From Chlamydiales bacterium (GTDB lineage Bacteria > Chlamydiota > Chlamydiia > Chlamydiales > FEN-1388), in NCBI GenBank assembly GCA_021372185.1, contig JAJFUY010000021.1:1-6493 (forward strand): a DNA stretch of 6,493 nucleotides. The letters run 5' to 3'. The position numbers and the translations under genes were made by a program. Positions 4,807-6,493 of this stretch are shown here, piece by piece. Position 1 is the stretch's first letter; each line of letters opens with the position of its first letter. A model generated the notes under the pieces. That model was not told the DNA's origin. It did no database searches and worked only from the letters and a program-made list of their open reading frames with translations.

Positions 4807-6264
4807 ATGACTGAAATAGCTTTGATACTACCTAATCAGCTTTTTGAAGAGCATCCGGCGCTTATATCTGGTCGCAAAGTAATCATTGCCGAAGAATTCC
4901 TCTTTTTTCGTGTGCAGAAGTTTCATAAGCAAAAGATTGTGCTTTTAAGAGCGAGTATGAAAGCCTATGCTGACTTTTTAACCAAGAAAGGGTTTGATGT
5001 TACATATATCGACTCTACAGCATTACTTAACCGCGGACAGCTTTTTACTTGGCTTGCAAAAGAGGGTGTGTCGGCTCTACACCTTGCTGACCCTGTTGAT
5101 GACTGGCTTGAGCAAGATTTGGATGAAGCTACTAAGAAAAATAAATGGGATGTGACTGTTTATAATAGCCCTATGTTTTTGTGTTCTAAAGAAGAGCTGA
5201 AAAGCTTTTTTAAGGGTAAGACAAAATATTCTATGGCGCAGTTTTACGCCTACCAACGTAAAAAGTTTGATATTTTGATGGATGGCTCGAGTCCCGTTGG
5301 TGGCAAATTTAGTTTTGATGCTGAAAATAGAAAAAAAATCCCTAAAGGTGTAGTGGTTCCTGAGCTCTACCATCCGCACAAAAATGCCTTTTTGGATGAA
5401 GCTATAGAATATGTAGAAAATACCTTTCCTGAAGCTATTGGCAATGTACATTCATTTACCTACGCTATAACTTTTACTGAAGCTAAGAGTGCTCTTGATG
5501 ATTTCATACAAAATAGGCTAATGCTCTTTGGTGATTATGAGGATGCTATTAAGCAAGGCTCTCCTACCCTTTTTCATAGCGTCCTATCGCCCTTGCTTAA
5601 TATAGGGCTGTTAACACCGGAATATGTGCTGAGTAAGGTACTAAAAGCCAGAAACGTTCCTCTCAACAGCTTAGAGGGGTTTATTCGCCAAATTGTTGGC
5701 TGGCGAGAGTTTATGCGAGCTTGCTATATACTTAGAGGCCGAGCGCAAAGAAGCACCAATTACTTCAACCACAACAATCCGCTTCCAAAAGGGTTTTGGG
5801 ATGCAACAACAGGTGTACAGCCTATTGACGCTACAATTGCTGCAATTTTAGACACAGGCTATTGCCATCACATAGAACGCCTGATGGTGCTTGGTAGCTT
5901 TTTGTTACTTACAGAGTGCCACCCTGATGCTATTTATGAATGGTTTATGGGCTATTTTGTAGATTCTTATGATTGGGTAATGGTGCCGAATGTCTATGCT
6001 ATGAGCCAGTATGCAGAGGGCGGCGGTGTTACAACAAAGCCCTATATATCAGGTGCCAATTACATCCTAAAAATGAGCGACTACAAAAAAGGCGATTGGG
6101 TAGAGCTCTGGGATGGGCTGTTCTGGCGTTTTATGGCAAAACACAAAAAACTCTTTGAGGTCAACCCCCGCACAAACATGCTCCTAGGCCAGCTCACATC
6201 AAACAAAGAAGTCCTCGATGCCAAAATAACCAAAGCCAACACCTGGTTGTCAGCAAATGTATAA
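4807..6264 (+). CDS. Prokaryotic cryptochrome/photolyase (CryPro/FeS-BCP type) lacking the Fe-S cysteines
   Basis: This encodes 485 residues, close to the usual length of deoxyribodipyrimidine photolyase-related proteins (DPRP), whose studied members repair (6-4) photoproducts with FAD or act as blue-light receptors. The N-terminal Rossmann-like domain begins MTEIALILPNQLFEEHP. The C-terminal FAD/DNA domain shows IRQIVGWREFMR (293-304), GYCHHIERLMVLGSF (351-365) with the paired active-site histidines, and WVMVPNVYAMSQYAEGG (390-406). KPYISGANYILKMSDY (411-426) follows. In the Fe-S members a Cys precedes the His pair by about 15 residues, and three more follow SDY. Here those places read QPID (338-341) and KKGDWVELWDGLFW (427-440), with no cysteine, so no 4Fe-4S cluster is expected. 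Several bacterial homologs appear to share this cluster-free form (from memory). It is probably co-transcribed with the GrpB gene. Confidence 0.92.
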   Translation: MTEIALILPNQLFEEHPALISGRKVIIAEEFLFFRVQKFHKQKIVLLRASMKAYADFLTKKGFDVTYIDSTALLNRGQLFTWLAKEGVSALHLADPVDDWLEQDLDEATKKNKWDVTVYNSPMFLCSKEELKSFFKGKTKYSMAQFYAYQRKKFDILMDGSSPVGGKFSFDAENRKKIPKGVVVPELYHPHKNAFLDEAIEYVENTFPEAIGNVHSFTYAITFTEAKSALDDFIQNRLMLFGDYEDAIKQGSPTLFHSVLSPLLNIGLLTPEYVLSKVLKARNVPLNSLEGFIRQIVGWREFMRACYILRGRAQRSTNYFNHNNPLPKGFWDATTGVQPIDATIAAILDTGYCHHIERLMVLGSFLLLTECHPDAIYEWFMGYFVDSYDWVMVPNVYAMSQYAEGGGVTTKPYISGANYILKMSDYKKGDWVELWDGLFWRFMAKHKKLFEVNPRTNMLLGQLTSNKEVLDAKITKANTWLSANV

Positions 6265-6298
6265 ACTCAAAATTTGACGAAAAATAACATATGCATTT

Positions 6299-6317
6299 TC
6301 ACTCTCGAAGAGAGTGA
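6299..6317. repeat. Hairpin TCACTCTC-GAA-GAGAGTGA
   Basis: A perfect 8-bp stem with a GAA triloop lies 34 bases after the photolyase stop, with T4 before it and A-rich sequence after it. On the minus strand this would give a hairpin followed by GAAAATGC, so no T-tract is available in either direction. Confidence 0.55.
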
Positions 6318-6326
6318 TGAAAGGTA

Positions 6327-6356
6327 GCCCAGGTCACTCTAACGAGTGACCTGGGC
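6327..6356. repeat. Perfect 13-bp hairpin with TAAC loop
   Basis: GCCCAGGTCACTC (6327-6339) and GAGTGACCTGGGC (6344-6356) pair perfectly around TAAC. This is a very stable stem. Its apex TCACTC/GAGTGA repeats that of the hairpin just upstream. No U-tract follows, so it may protect the mRNA end or belong to a small RNA. Confidence 0.75.
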
Positions 6357-6386
6357 CTCGAGTTTGGACATTTGCCGAAGGCTTTG

Positions 6387-6419
6387 GAGTGCGGTAATTT
6401 TTTACCGCTCTTAATTTTT
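6387..6419 (+). terminator. Likely intrinsic terminator
   Basis: GCGGTAA (6391-6397) pairs with TTACCGC (6402-6408) around a TTTT loop; the outer GAG/CTT bases add partial pairing. TCTTAATTTTT follows. It would end plus-strand transcription about 120-155 bases after the photolyase stop, or end a small RNA containing the two preceding hairpins. Confidence 0.6.
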
Positions 6420-6493
6420 GACTACGCACTATATCTTCGATATCCCCCAAAACATACAATAATAGCCCCATACTATGACACAAATGAGTTAAA

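Larger units (their letters stand above)
6265..6493. other. Gene-free 3' region with hairpins
   Basis: No credible reading frame, tRNA or promoter was found here. The stretch holds the three hairpins listed separately and an AT-rich end with a tiny palindrome ATATC-TTC-GATAT (6431-6443). The only ATG-started frame near the end (6475) stops after five codons. Confidence 0.6.

Noticed and set aside
5077..5451. Minus-strand 124-residue frame, and a plus-strand 61-residue frame at 5973-6158
   Set aside because: Both overlap conserved photolyase sequence and have no supporting features.

Overview
The window is moderately AT-rich bacterial DNA holding five or six intact genes among decayed ones. 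No rRNA, tRNA, CRISPR array or complete insertion sequence was seen. The gene set is accessory: a TetR/flavin monooxygenase pair, a GrpB-GNAT fusion, a prokaryotic cryptochrome/photolyase and orphan small proteins, with frameshifted remnants and large intergenic hairpins between them. This mix suggests a host-associated lineage of the Legionella or Dependentiae kind. That placement rests on the look of the proteins, not on any marker gene.

Left part (1-1479). A reading frame with a GNCAW motif (125-634) has lost its N-terminal part to an apparent one-base frameshift at a T6 run near 129-134. The missing part is readable in another frame at 6-134. A small multi-pass membrane protein of unknown function (665-1192) follows with a good ribosome binding site. 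After it comes a near-perfect 47-position inverted repeat (1229-1331), and then a short fragment (1380-1457) that looks like a leftover paralog of the membrane protein.

Middle (1480-3467). A TetR-family repressor (minus strand) and an FAD-dependent aromatic-ring-hydroxylase-like monooxygenase (plus strand) are divergent. Between them lies a perfect 9+1+9 palindrome (2143-2161) that overlaps the -35 box of the monooxygenase promoter. The simplest reading is a ligand-inducible oxidation module. The monooxygenase has two well-placed start sites; the upstream one adds a signal-peptide-like leader.

Right part (3468-6493). The spacer after the monooxygenase is not empty: it carries a decayed lysine/glutamate-rich gene of unknown family (about 3494-3853) whose frame changes twice. 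Next are a GrpB-family protein fused to a degenerate GNAT-like domain (3947-4759) and, 47 bases later and probably in the same transcript, a CryPro/FeS-BCP-type photolyase-related protein (4807-6264). In that protein all four iron-sulfur cysteine positions appear to be replaced. The window ends in a gene-free stretch with three hairpins, the last resembling an intrinsic terminator.

I found no clear novel multi-gene system. The best leads are the TetR-operator-monooxygenase switch with its dual start, the frameshifted GNC-motif protein, the decayed gene at 3494-3853, and the long hairpin beside a paralog remnant.
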